Shown here: positions 47,785-58,478 of the stretch, one piece after another | Numbering within the stretch: position 1 is the first letter of the stretch | Layout of the letters: each line of letters opens with the position of its first letter | DNA from: Dermacentor variabilis | Taxonomy: Eukaryota > Arthropoda > Arachnida > Ixodida > Ixodidae | Length of the DNA stretch: 64,000 nt | Assembly (NCBI RefSeq): GCF_050947875.1 | Contig: NC_134568.1 | Coordinates: forward strand, 264,576,815 to 264,640,814 | Reading direction: 5' to 3' | Program-made: the position numbers and the translations under genes | The notes under the pieces: model-generated | What the model saw: the letters and a program-made list of their open reading frames with translations, nothing else | What the model was told of the DNA's origin: nothing | Database searches by the model: none

Positions 47785-48555
47785 CGCGATCTTTAATGGA
47801 TGGTGGAGATATTTACCTGGCCATACGCCTATCATGCCACTCCGGATAACGGGCGCGGCATATGAAACGACTCATTCGTACATCGCACACACGCGCACAA
47901 CAAACACAAGCACACACAGTAACGAGTAACTAAAGTGTTTTGGCGAAACCAGTGTCTCTGAGAAAGACTTACCAGTAAGGCACTAACAGCACGGCTTCAA
48001 GGTCCAAGTACCAAGTACAAGGAGCTGCCATGTATATTTAAGACAGATTTTAGGAGAGCTCTTGAGGCCGCATAGCACGCCAAGACGCTATAAAACATAA
48101 GTCATCACACACATTGCACTCTGGTGAATGCATCAATTGCAGTTAGTACAAGGAGAAGAGGGCGTGGCAAGCGGCACCCCTGAGGAGCATTACGTGGCCG
48201 GGAGACATTCCGGCAGTATGGCGCAGGAGCGCTGAGTTAACCATGCTCACGCTTTTCATGATACAATTGCGCGGAGTTGAGGGCGTTTACGCAAGATCGA
48301 AAAAAGTTTTGTACAATGATGGGTGGGCGCGTTAGTATAGGAGGAAGGGCTGTCGCAGTACATTATTTGGGGGCCTAAAAAATCTCTGCTGCATTTTTAA
48401 AGCTAGAGTGCTCTTGTGCACCAACGTTCAGCAGTAGATTAGTTGTTTCGTTATCGTTTGATATGCGACATCCGAGAAAGGAAGCCACCTGCTTTATGGC
48501 GCAGTCTTTGAATGATTGAGTGCGGCGAACATGTGTTTACCCACGTTGAGGGGAA
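47785..48555 (-). repeat. Interspersed repeat, longer copy B
   Basis: Its left end shares CTTTAATGG, CCTGGC, CGCCT and CATGC.ACTCC with 28255-28335. The rest has the look of a decayed retroelement 3' region on the minus strand, but no protein motif can be read. The right border is a guess. Confidence 0.4.
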
Positions 48556-49405
48556 TCCGCTGCCAGGGCCGCATGTTGCGACGAGAGCCCGCTAATGCGC
48601 CGGGAGACACGGATCTCGGCTGACAAAGCGCTGCGGCTGCTTTCTGCATGCAGGCCATCTTTTATGAAGCCAGAGAGTCACGAAGGTGGAAGATCGCGGC
48701 GCTGGTTCGGTGCCGTGGAGAGAGTCGTCCTACAAAGGACGACGCGAGGACGTCGGCAACGTCGAAAACACGATCTGCGGCGACGGTGGCGGCGTCGGGG
48801 CGGGCGAGACGAAAGCGCTCCTTGAAAAAGGCATGAGTCGCGCGGGCGAATGCAAAGAAGAGTGCGTCTGCCGCCACTGCATTCCCCGCGTGGTGCGCCG
48901 GCCAAGTCGGTTCCAGCACACTTTCCTATTGGGGCGATAGCTGCGGGCCGTGATTGATGACGCCGGTGCCGGGAGGGACTCCATTTTATGGCCGCCCCGC
49001 GATGTACACAGGCGCGCCGGGGCGGCCGCCCTCGCGAGTCGCATTGTGATCGAGTGCAGCCGCCGCCAAGTGCGATGGTGCGCCCATCGGCCTCTCCTCG
49101 GCGGCCTCCCTAATGAGCCGAATAAGACTCGCCGCCGCTGACGGACGGGCGCGCGCGGGCGTGTTGCCCGTGGCGGGGGCCGTCGAACTGAGCAACAATA
49201 GCGGCCCGTTTATTGCCCCCATGTCGCCGCTGCTCTCCATGCTCGCGTTCTCTCGGCCGCGGCTGCCCACGACGCGGTTGCAGCCGCAGCAAGTTCGCCT
49301 CGAAGCGCACTGGGCGAACGATTGTCGGCAGGCACGTTGAGCGATACTGGGTCGAAGGAAAGCCTGGCATCCACCTGAAAGTAGCCCACAGTTACGAAGG
49401 ATAGA
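48556..49405. other. GC-rich island with TAATGAG core
   Basis: The longest CpG-rich block of the window (about 850 bp), with TAATGAG at 49111-49117 and CAATAATAG near 49195. Many frames are open on both strands. None has a recognisable domain, and I do not call a gene. Confidence 0.42.
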
Positions 49406-51000
49406 CCCCGAAGTGTGCCTTATAAAGCAAAATTCTAAATTAAGATGTCCGTCGCGGGCCGGGTTTCGAAGCCGGCATCACCGCATTTCCGGGCCCTTAG
49501 CTTTCCTCTGTAGCTTCGTGCTACTTGCAGGTGTATATACACTTTTTTGAAACAAATATAGTACCCCCCCCCCCTTTGCGAATTTCCACGAGAATTAGTT
49601 GAAGCAGACCTTGCATTGCATCTGCTCTGCTGGCAGCTTTGCATGTGACGAACAATTCTCAATACTGGCATGCTAGCCGTATAATCACCGTGGCAAAAGG
49701 CGAAACTGCAGACTCTGCTCTCCTCGGTTGGTCGCGCACTTACTCGCTGTCTAAGTCACCCACTTTCAAGCTTGCCTGAACTGTACCATCCGGGCCTATT
49801 GCTGTGACGACGCAGGCGCACTGTCACGATTTAACTGCGAAGTTGAAACCAAGCAATAATAAAGTCATATCCGTTTACCAGAAATCTAAGGCTTGCGCCA
49901 TTTCCGAGATACCCGTCCTAGAATTCTGCTGAAAGATGCACTGGCCTTCCTAGTAAGATTGACCTTAAATGCTAAAAGAACGTTTTCAGGAAACTGGTAA
50001 ATGGAACACTAATGTATTTAACATTTTTGCTAAGCAGACATACATTTAGTGCTATGTGCGGCTTGAATTTCGCTATGTCAGCCTCTATCCAAAAGTCAGT
50101 AATTAAAAGGGTAATAGGTGAATCTTCTTAATTAGTTACCCACATATATTACAGGCATTGGTATTTCTCATACAGATAAGTTCCCTCCCCTCCCCCCCCC
50201 CCCCCCCCCCTTGTTCAAGCAATCCACCTGAAAAGGAAGAACAGCGTTATCTGTCCCAGGCGATGATTTTGAAAAAAATCCGTTCGAATTAAAGAAAAAG
50301 AGAGCAGGTAGCATATTTTTCCGCCAGTCTCCACGCCTCTCGGACGCTGGCACGCCAGTGTGTAGCTAGAGATTAGCAAACGCAAGTCACCGGGCCTGAG
50401 CGGCTGCTTCGACCTGCACCACCTGGGACTGCTACCATCAGCACCATGACTGACCGGCAGTGATAACCGTTGCCACCGCGGCTCCCGCTGCCATCCGCCT
50501 CCACAGCATAACAACTGCATGGAAAAGTGATGCAAGGAATGGGGGGAAGTGAGGCCAGCGCTTGCATACAAGTGCACTTCGCAGCTAAAAAAAAAATGAA
50601 AGAAAAGGTCAAACAAATAAAAGAAAAGAAATGACTCGCTATCCCGGCCCTGCGAAAATGGATGTCCAACGAAGCTGTCGAAAACTACCATTACTACTGC
50701 TAAGTGGGCTACGTAAGGCTTTATTGAGTTAAAGTAATGGTAGCAATCGTAATTTATAGTAATGGGAGTAATGGTAATTTTGGCAGCACGCCGGCGCTAG
50801 TCGTATTGCCGTTTCTTTTCCCCTTGCCGCTCCTCGTATTCACGCTGCTCCTCTGGAGTCCTAAATAAGCGTTGCCTGCCCATAGCGGTGCTGCAACAGA
50901 AAGTGAGAGAGGCATAAAGGAGAGATGCCTCGACCTGCACCACTAATGTGTCGCAGGTAATTTTTTTAAATGAACGTCTAGTGACGACACTTGCCCATGA
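49406..51000. other. Intergenic DNA, nothing recognised
   Basis: Poly-C runs at about 49565-49574 and 50190-50210 are likely assembly-sensitive. An inverted pair TACCATTACT/AGTAATGGTA spans 50688-50743. No gene is recognised. Confidence 0.55.
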
Positions 51001-51030
51001 CGCAAGCTGCCGTTGCCGCGGCAGCTTGCG
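51001..51030. other. Perfect 12-bp hairpin
   Basis: CGCAAGCTGCCG (51001-51012), 6-nt spacer, exact complement (51019-51030). Function unknown. Confidence 0.9.
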
Positions 51031-53039
51031 CCTCAGTAATCTTTACCGGGAAACATATATACGCGAGGAGCGCTAGGTGCTTCGCATTGTTATCGGGAGC
51101 GCCTTATCACCATGATGTGGTTTGGATGCTTGTTTCGTGCTTCTACTTTATTGAAACGAATGGTGCGCTGTATGTCGTGTGCGTGATACTAAAGAGTGTA
51201 TGCACATTTCGCTTCAATCGCTGGAGGTGTCTGTTTAATCGCTGACGGGTTTTTTTTGTGTGTGTGTTTGAGGACGTGCCGCAATATATACCGACGAACT
51301 GCCTAACAGCTTCGCTGTAAAAATTAACAACACACATATCTTCAGTAACAGTCGTGGTAGGCGACGACATATAGAGCCGCCGCATGCAAAATCTAGCAGA
51401 GATTTATTTCTTTATTTATTTGAATTTAATAAAAACGCAGCGAAAGATTAACCAAATATGCTATACGATATCAGAGAAAAAAAGAATGTCTCACCCCTGA
51501 GTATATATGTAATGCATTGGTTTCGTTAGTTTAGGGATAGCGTAGCAAGATTCAGTACTCAGCGCAATGTGGTTCAGTGTGTACTTTTTTTTTCTGTATA
51601 TTGCCCCTTGCCCTGTCTCATACAAGAAGGAACAAAGGCGTTTCCGTGATGTCGTCTCGAGAGAAATTGCGCCTCTGCATAATGAACACGCGATTCGTGT
51701 CCGTTCCTCTCTTTTCTTTGATTGTATCGTTATGTCCTTTCAATCTAATTTAAATAAATTATCAAGATAAGCGTCCGCTCAATTTTTCAGCGTATATTAC
51801 AGCCTTCTGTTTGCAGCAATGAGCGTATATGTATTTGCGAGGACGATGTCAAACTAAGGAAAGAAATTAAAAAGCCGTCTCCAAAAATGTTAAACGTTAA
51901 ACAGAGAATTTGGGCGTGTAGCAATTGCATGCATACACCGGTTTTGTTTGCTATAGCCTTCTGTTGAGTAACCATATTTGTTGATTTTCTGTAGTCTAGG
52001 TGCTTGAGATTCCCGGTGAGCCTCGTATATTGAACCGCCTCAGTCCATGGTGCTGCCTTCTTTCCGTTTTTCGATAATGCTTCCGTAATTAAGGCACGCT
52101 TGTTCACACCCGTTCAATATGCCCGCGCTGCAACACCTTTAAAATATAAGCAACAATGATATTAGCAACATTCAGCCGAGCTCAGCAAATATCTAATTAA
52201 AATCGCGGTGTTCAACTTTCGCATGCTTTACTTTTAAAGAGACAAAAAAAAAAAAGCGGGAGATAAAAAAGAACAAGCACGAAAAAAGGGACCACCTGAG
52301 CACGTGGTGTAACAATACTTGTGAAATTTCGCGCCAAGACTCTGATGGTCAAATCTTCAATGCGATTATGCGTAGGCAACAATTTATTTACCACATTTAT
52401 TTTATTTTCTCTTAGTTTTTCTCCTAGTGCATCAAGGAATTATTCATGAGAACATAAGTGAACAATGCGGCCTGAATCACTGCGGCCGCGTGAAGGGGGC
52501 TTATTTAGCCGTCACTTTTTAACTCTTTTTTTCCCGCTTATTTTTAGTACATTATGTTTCCTGAAACCGTTATCGAGACATTCTAGCTCTATAGCGACTG
52601 CTCCTCGATTATGCTAGCTAAGCCCAACACGCGTACAGCGCAACAAAGTTCATTAACTGTGAACAAGGACTGGTGCTATACGTACGCGCCCCATCATCCC
52701 CGTACTGCCAAAGAATAGAAAAAAAAATATAGACAGAGAGAGCACATCCCGCGAGTTTTCTCGAATAACGAAGACTTTTGTGGTTTGAACTCCTAGACGT
52801 CCTAACCTTCGCCCAACTCATATGCCTAGAGCTCGTCGGGAGGCCCACAATTTACCGCGCCCAGCCGTCTCCGTTCCGGGAAGGAAAAGAAGAAAAGAAA
52901 AAAAAAAAGAGGCAGCAAGAAAAAAAAAAAGATTCCGCCTACGTGCTTGTTACGCATATTGCGTCCCTGTTATGATCAGGCCAGCGGAAGAACAAGCGAT
53001 CACGCGAGGCGCGAGCTCAGACAATGATTATCGTGGTCA
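51031..53039. other. Intergenic DNA, nothing recognised
   Basis: A 106-codon minus-strand frame (51787-52107) has a balanced amino acid composition but no motif I know. A-rich tracts lie near 52244 and 52888-52930. Confidence 0.5.
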
Positions 53040-53560
53040 TTAGTGTTCCGTTTAATAACGTGCGTCCTTTTATTTCTCTCCCGCTCGCGGCGCCACTCCT
53101 CTCTCGGTTCGACGTCGAGGGCGGCGATGAAAAATGCCGGGCGAAAAGAAAGCTTCGCGTACCATTCTGCGAAGCGTGAGTAATGAGGGCGAATCAGTCC
53201 AGCGGCGCAGCTCGGTAAGCAGATTTTAATTGTTCGCCGATGAGAGTAATTAAAGAAAAACCAATTTTTCCTTCCCGCGTTGTGTGCCTTCGCGAAAGCG
53301 CGAATGCAGAGACACATACAAGCGCACGTCCGCTTCCAATACGGCCCGGGCGTTGTGTGGAAAATATTGCGGCTGTAAGTCCCCCATGGTGCGGCTTCCT
53401 ACGGGCCCCGCTCTTGATTATCGGCGAATAGAGGTCACTAATTAAGGCGCGCTTTCTTCTATTCGTGCTTCGGATTAAAGGAACGAGGCCCCCTTTTGTC
53501 CCGACCGTCTTTGCCTGCTTCTGTTTCACTCCATTATTCAAGACGAAGGGCATTGAAACA
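53040..53560. other. GC-rich island with repeated TAAT cores
   Basis: TAATGAG (53181-53187), TAATTAA (53248-53254) and TAATTAA (53439-53445) stand out in CpG-rich DNA. Several frames are open by composition. Candidate regulatory island. Confidence 0.42.
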
Positions 53561-53581
53561 AACTGGGATCGGCCAACATAT

Positions 53582-54009
53582 TGTCACGTTGTAGTGACGT
53601 TCAAGAACACATTAGCAAAACTGTGACTGACGAAACTAACTTTTTATTGGGCGAACCTGTGCCCACAAAACAGACTACATGCAAAGCACAACGATAGCGG
53701 CGAACACAGTCGGCGATCGTCGAAATCTGCTCAGCGGATCAAGCGCGTCGGCTTTTATACTTGAGTGGTCGAAGGTTCCGGAGTAATCGCTGGTGCCCGC
53801 GTGTCTTCCAGAAAGTACTGCGCAATTCGCGTCGCGCGTGCATTAAGATTACACAAGGTCCCGTGACAACAGACGACGGACAGAATTATCGATAACACTC
53901 GAGAAACTTCCGACACGTACAGGCGCGTGCTGCACTGAGCGATAACGTTTAACATTTGTTAGCCGGTGAAAAGCTGTCATCCGAGAAAGATAAACAAGTA
54001 CACGTGTCA
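53582..54009 (-). mobile_element. Solo LTR of a gypsy-type retrotransposon
   Basis: This 428-bp unit starts TGTCACG and ends CGTGTCA (plus strand), so it has TG...CA ends with short inverted termini. It is flanked by ATAT (53578-53581 and 54010-54013), a 4-bp duplication. On the minus strand it carries TATAAAA (rc of 53753-53759) and, about 110 bp further, AATAAA (rc of 53643-53648), the normal order of an LTR promoter and poly(A) signal. That fixes the orientation. No internal coding region is present, so this is the product of LTR-LTR recombination. It is unrelated in sequence to the LTRs of the element 114 bp to the right. Confidence 0.82.
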
Positions 54010-54119
54010 ATATTTCGCCAGTCAGCCCCACTGCTTTGCTTACGCACTAGAGTAATGACGCTTGAATGAATGCTGAGAGAGTGAGAGAGAGAGAGAGAGA
54101 GAAACGGGGTGGGAAATGC

Positions 54120-54123
54120 AGGG
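54120..54123. repeat. Left 4-bp target duplication of the Gmr1-like element
   Basis: AGGG, repeated at 60970-60973. Confidence 0.85.
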
Positions 54124-54261
54124 TGTTGCGTTTCGCCTGCGACACGTGGTTTTGCCGGCGCGACTGCGGCGGGGCGGCAGACATTTTGGCCCGATCGTCG
54201 TCGCCGCAACACTCATCGGCAGGTGTTTCCAGGCGCGACTGCGGCGATGCGACCGCAAAGG

Positions 54262-54464
54262 ATCACCCTCTCATTCCAGTCATTGTGCCCGAAACAGGCG
54301 ATGCCAAAGCAGGGATCATCCTCTCATTCCAGTCATTGTGCCCGAAACAGGCGATGCCAAAGCAGGGATCATCCTCTCATTCCAGTCATTGTGCCCGAAA
54401 CAGGCGATGCCAAAGCAGGGATCATCCCCTCATTACAGTCATTGTGCCCGACCGGCATCGCTAC
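54262..54464 (+). repeat. 53-bp tandem repeats in U3
   Basis: Units start with ATCAYCCTCTCATTCCAG at 54262, 54315, 54368 and (partial, changed) 54421, giving about 3.8 copies. The same array lies at 60341-60543 in the 3' LTR. Arrays upstream of an LTR TATA often act as enhancers; that role is inferred. Confidence 0.95.
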
Positions 54465-54595
54465 AACAGGGTGCTACGAGATCGTGCTCGACATGGTGCT
54501 ACGGCAGCGCTACGACAGCGTGCGTCACCATTAGCCCATTGTACATTCACGTGCTCGTCTTTTGAGGGGTTCCTTCTTGCCCTCAACTGCGAGAG

Positions 54596-54603
54596 TATAA
54601 AAA
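54596..54603 (+). promoter_or_regulatory. LTR TATA box
   Basis: TATAAAAA in U3, about 115 bp before the poly(A) signal. Copy at 60675-60682. Confidence 0.8.
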
Positions 54604-54712
54604 CAGCTGCCCCGGACGCCAAAAGGAGGGCTCCGATTTCTTCTGTTGAGTGAAGTGCTCTCCCGTCTCTCTACTTCGGTCAAACCTGACCGCCAACTCT
54701 TTGCGATGTTAA

Positions 54713-54718
54713 AATAAA
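54713..54718 (+). terminator. LTR poly(A) signal
   Basis: AATAAA in the R region. The working copy is at 60792-60797 in the 3' LTR. Confidence 0.75.
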
Positions 54719-54892
54719 CAAGTTGTTTCGTTGTTACCAGTCGACTCATGCTTTGCCGGGACCTTCGGATGCTTCCAGTTGTACCCCAGGCCGCCAGGCC
54801 AACGCTACCCTTGGGGCTTGCGACCCAGGTACAACCACGGGCGTCAGCGCCGAGTTCCCAACAGATCGTACCAGCGGTCGGATCCAAACATC

Positions 54893-54912
54893 TGGTTGGC
54901 AGCGGTGAGATC
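54893..54912 (+). other. Putative primer-binding site (tRNA-Leu type)
   Basis: Two bases after the 5' LTR the sequence reads TGGTTGGCAGCGGTGAGATC. The complement of a eukaryotic tRNA-Leu (AAG/UAG) 3' end, as I remember it, gives TGG, then TGGCAGCGGTGGGAT. The match is good with one extra T and one mismatch. The tRNA assignment needs the tick tRNA sequence. Confidence 0.4.
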
Positions 54913-55244
54913 GCCTACGACTTCAAACAACTGTCTGCCAGCGGTGAGATCGCGACAACGGAGGCCAGCAGCGAAGAGATGCAGTTGACTGTATGCTGAG
55001 CAGCTCAGCGACGATCCGGGAGCAGTGCAACGAGCCCTGTGTGACGACTGGTTGCCTGCAGCGGAACGACTGCGCGGAATTCCTGCCTGCGAGGTTTGGT
55101 GAGTGCGGGACTTTCTTCTTCTGAGCTTTGCCAGGCTTTTGTTAGTGTCAGAAACAGAGCTGGTAGTTGTGGTTGTCGTTGCTGCCGGGTTAGTTTGCGG
55201 CAAGACAATAATAGGCAGTAGAGAAAGCAGCATTCAGAGCAGCC
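54913..55244 (+). other. Leader between primer-binding site and gag
   Basis: Contains a second copy of CAGCGGTGAGATCGC (about 54940), repeating part of the primer-binding region. No sustained frame. Confidence 0.6.
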
Positions 55245-56282
55245 ATGGATTTGAAGTCGTTGCGCAAACCGAAATTGTTGGAGCTTGCAAGAGAGATGGG
55301 TCTGGATGTCTCAGACAAACTAAGAAAACCTGAACTGCTAAAGGCTATTCTTGAGTTAGAGGCTGAGGATGACGAGCTGTCGGAATGCCTTGAGACTATT
55401 GAAGAGAGAGAGACTGCAAAAAGACAGGAGCGCGAACTTAAAGAACAGAAAGAAAAAGAAGAGCGTGAACGTAAAGAACAGAAAGAGCGAGAGCAACAAG
55501 AGCGTGACCGTCAACACGCTTTGGAAATGAAGCGTCTTGAGGTAGAGATGGAACGCGCTCGTAATGGAAGTCAGGCACACGGTGCAGGAGAACGCGTATT
55601 GTTCAAAATGACTGACCTGATGCGGCCGTTTAAGCTTGGAGAGGACATTGGTTTGTTCCTGGTTAACTTTGAGCGAACGTGCGAGAAGCAGGGGTTCTCT
55701 CGGGAAACGTGGCCACAGCGCTTGCTCACTTTGTTACCCGGCGAGGCGGCCGACGTAGTCGCTCGCTTGGATAGAGAGGAGGCAGAGGATTTCGACAAAG
55801 TAAAATCGAGTCTGCTAAAAAAGTACCGGCTGTCTGCGGAGGCGTTCCGTCGGAAGTTTCGGGAAAATGAGAAAGGCAGAAGTGAGTCATATACAGAGTT
55901 TGCGTATAGGCTTATGTCGAACATGCAGGAGTGGCTCAAAGAAGAGAAAGCGTTTGGTGACCACGATAAAGTTCTGCAGTGCTTCGGGCTAGAACAGTTT
56001 TATAGTCGGTTACCGGAGAACGTTCGATACTGGGTCTTGGATAGGCCAGACGTTTGTACGGTGGCTAAAGCCGCTGAGCTAGCCGAGGAGTTTGTGACGC
56101 GTCGAGCTCGCGGAGCTAAGGACGGTCAAAAGGGTGAATTTGGCTCGAAGTTTGAGAGGCCGAAGTTCACACCCATGAGAGCAAAGGGGGACACGCGTAG
56201 TGCGGATGCGAGTGAAAGCAGTCCGACCAGACGTAAAGAGACGGCGGCAGCCAAACGCAGAAAGCGGTTCGAGATGAGGTGA
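55245..56282 (+). CDS. gag: Gag: SAP-like start, coiled coil, SCAN-like capsid
   Basis: Starts at an ATG in good context (GCCATGG), 354 bp after the LTR. It encodes 345 residues before a TGA. Residues 2-40 form a Leu-rich SAP/Rho-N-like helix pair. Residues 50-105 are a highly charged Lys/Glu/Arg coiled coil. Residues 118-195 are capsid-like. Residues 195-285 read like a SCAN domain: a helix with Gln-Glu-Trp-Leu (228-231), then Leu-Glu-Gln-Phe (249-252), Leu-Pro-Glu (256-258) and Trp-Val (263-264). The basic tail runs into the stop. The CCHC zinc knuckle (Cys-x2-Cys-x4-His-x4-Cys, codons 56292-56333) lies just after the TGA in the same frame. The product of this copy should therefore lack its nucleic-acid-binding knuckle unless the stop is read through. 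CGA to TGA by CpG decay is the simplest origin. Confidence 0.9.
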   Translation: MDLKSLRKPKLLELAREMGLDVSDKLRKPELLKAILELEAEDDELSECLETIEERETAKRQERELKEQKEKEERERKEQKEREQQERDRQHALEMKRLEVEMERARNGSQAHGAGERVLFKMTDLMRPFKLGEDIGLFLVNFERTCEKQGFSRETWPQRLLTLLPGEAADVVARLDREEAEDFDKVKSSLLKKYRLSAEAFRRKFRENEKGRSESYTEFAYRLMSNMQEWLKEEKAFGDHDKVLQCFGLEQFYSRLPENVRYWVLDRPDVCTVAKAAELAEEFVTRRARGAKDGQKGEFGSKFERPKFTPMRAKGDTRSADASESSPTRRKETAAAKRRKRFEMR

Positions 56283-58478
56283 GCGGGCGTTTGTTATACG
56301 TGCCAGAAGCCGGGTCACTTTTCGGCGCAGTGTCCGGAAACAACACCAAAAGTTGTGTTTTTTTCAATAGGCAGCACTGACGAGAACATGAAGCTTCTCG
56401 AGCCTTACATGCGAGACCTCCTCGTGAACGGGAAAGAGTGCCGAGTGCTTCGCGATTCCGCAGCTACGATGGATGTAGTTCACCCGTCTTATGTAGAACC
56501 CCATATGTTCACGGGCGAGTGCGCATGGATCAAGCAAGCCGTGGAAGCTCATAGCGTGTGTCTGCCGGTAGCAAAAGTGCTTATTGAAGGACCTTTCGGA
56601 GCGCTTGAGACGGAGGCGGCAGTGTCATCTATGCTGCCCCCCCAGTACCCGTACCTATTTTCAAACAGGTCCGATCACCTCCTGCGCGAGAAGGGGCTTT
56701 TGTTTGGTGAAGCTAGTGTTCAGGCCTTAACCAGATCGAAGGTTCGGGAGCTCGCTGCAAAGGCGGTAGTTGCGGGGCCGACATTATCAAACAACGAAAA
56801 AGGGTCAGAGGCGCAGCAAGCTGATATTCCGAGCACGCCCGAACTGAATAAACTTGAGTCTGTAACGTTAAAGGCGCCAGATACTGGAGAGGAAACGCCC
56901 GACACGGGAAAGTTAGAAGAGCTATCTACTGATTTGCTCATCGCGCCTACGTCAGACGGACTTGATAGGTTGCTAAAAGTCAGCCGGTCGGCTTTGATAG
57001 CCGAGCAAAAGAAGGATGGTAGCCTAGAAAACATACGCTGCAATGTCAAAGAAGGTATCGCCAGGAAAAATGCGCGTTTTGTGGAAAGAGGTGGAGTCCT
57101 GTACCGGAAGTATCTAGACCGACGAGGAGTGGAGTTCGATCAGCTGATCGTGCCTCAATGCTATCGTCAGGATCTGTTGCGCTTGTCACACGGGGGTTCG
57201 TGGTCCGGACACCTAGGAGTTAAGAAAACTAAGGACCGTCTCTTGCAAGAGTACTATTGGCCAGGGTGTTTTCGGGACGCAGACCATTTCGTAAGGTCAT
57301 GTGACACCTGTCAGCGGGTGGGCAAACCAGGGGACAAATCGAGGGCGCCGTTGAAATTGGTACCTATCATTACGGAGCCTTTTAGACGGCTCGTTATTGA
57401 TACTGTGGGACCTCTGCCGGTAACAGCCACGGGGTACAGACACATTTTGACTGTGATCTGCCCAGCGACAAAGTTCCCTGAAGCAGTGCCGCTTAAAGAA
57501 CTCAGCTCAGTTGAGATAGTTAATGCACTACTGTCCATATTTGCGCGAGTTGGTTTCCCTGCGGAAATCCAATCAGACCAGGGCACAGTGTTTACTAGCG
57601 CTTTGACGACAACTTTTCTCGAAAGGTGTGGGGTAAAGCTGCTACACAGCTCAGTGTACCACCCACAGTCGAATTCCGTTGAGAAGCTCCACTCCGTCAT
57701 GAAGCGCGTGTTGAGAGCGTTGTGTTTTGAACATCGAACTGACTGGGAGCTGTGTCTGCCTGGGGTGATGTTTGCTTTAAGGACCGCGCCGCATGCGGCT
57801 ACGGGGTTTTCGCCAGCTGAACTGGTGTACGGTCGCTCGCTTCGGTCTCCGCTTCGCATGCTTCGAGAATCATGGGAAGGTAGGGGCGACGACCCAGTCG
57901 TGGTGGAGTACGTGCTTAAGCTCCTCGAACGCTTAAGAAGGGCACAGGAGTTGTCAGGTGAAGCAATGACAAAGGCCCAGCAGAGGGCCAAGGTTTATTA
58001 TGATCGGACAGCCAGGGCCCGTCGTTTTGAGGTTGGCGATGAGGTCATGATATTGCGCACATCGCTAAACAACAAACTAGACGTGCAGTGGGAGGGCCCA
58101 GCACGAATTGTTCAGAAACTGTCGGACGTTAACTACGTGGTAAGTCTGCCAGGAAAGCGGAAAGCACAGCAAGTTTACCACTGTAATCTGCTCAAACCTT
58201 ATAGACAAAGGGAAGCAGTGGTGTGCATGATGGTAAACGTTCCTGAAGAGCTTCCGATCGAGCTTCCGGGACTAGGCTCAGTGACGAACAGGGAAGACAC
58301 CGGTCAAGTCATTAGTGACCTTATCAGTAGAGCACCGCTGTCGCCCGAGCAGAAAACCGAACTACACCGGCTATTACAAGAGTTTCAAGGTCTGTTCTCT
58401 GAGAGGCCTGGTAGGACTTCTGTACTTACTCATGATATAGAACTTACCTCCCCAGAGCCAGTACGATCCAAGGCGTAA
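56283..58478 (+). pseudogene. pol: Pol part 1: zinc knuckle, protease, integrase
   Basis: Same frame as gag, from the TGA to a TAA at 58476. Order: zinc knuckle (56292-56333); retropepsin-like protease with Asp-Ser-Ala at 56454-56462, where retropepsins normally have Asp-Ser/Thr-Gly; a linker of about 120 residues; integrase with zinc-binding His, His, Cys, Cys (residues 279, 286, 316, 319 counted from the codon at 56355) and catalytic Asp349, Asp408, Glu443. The last pair is separated by 34 residues, one fewer than the usual 35. A GPY/F-like C-terminal region (562-600) follows. About 90 residues then lead into reverse transcriptase. Integrase inserts the cDNA in the nucleus; protease matures the polyprotein. 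The TAA stands in a region that connects to reverse transcriptase and cuts off everything after it. Confidence 0.9.

Larger units (their letters stand above)
54124..54890 (+). repeat. 5' LTR (767 bp)
   Basis: Begins TGTTGCG and ends AAACA. Holds the 53-bp repeat array, a TATA box (54596) and AATAAA (54713). 766 of 767 bases are identical to 60203-60969. Confidence 0.96.

Noticed and set aside
51787..52107. 106-codon minus-strand frame as a host exon
   Set aside because: Composition is protein-like but there is no recognisable family, biased third positions or convincing splice sites.
54066..54653. 195-, 141- and 149-codon frames across the 5' LTR (and their copies in the 3' LTR)
   Set aside because: They read through the 53-bp U3 repeats in all three frames, a by-product of the array, and lie within untranscribed U3.
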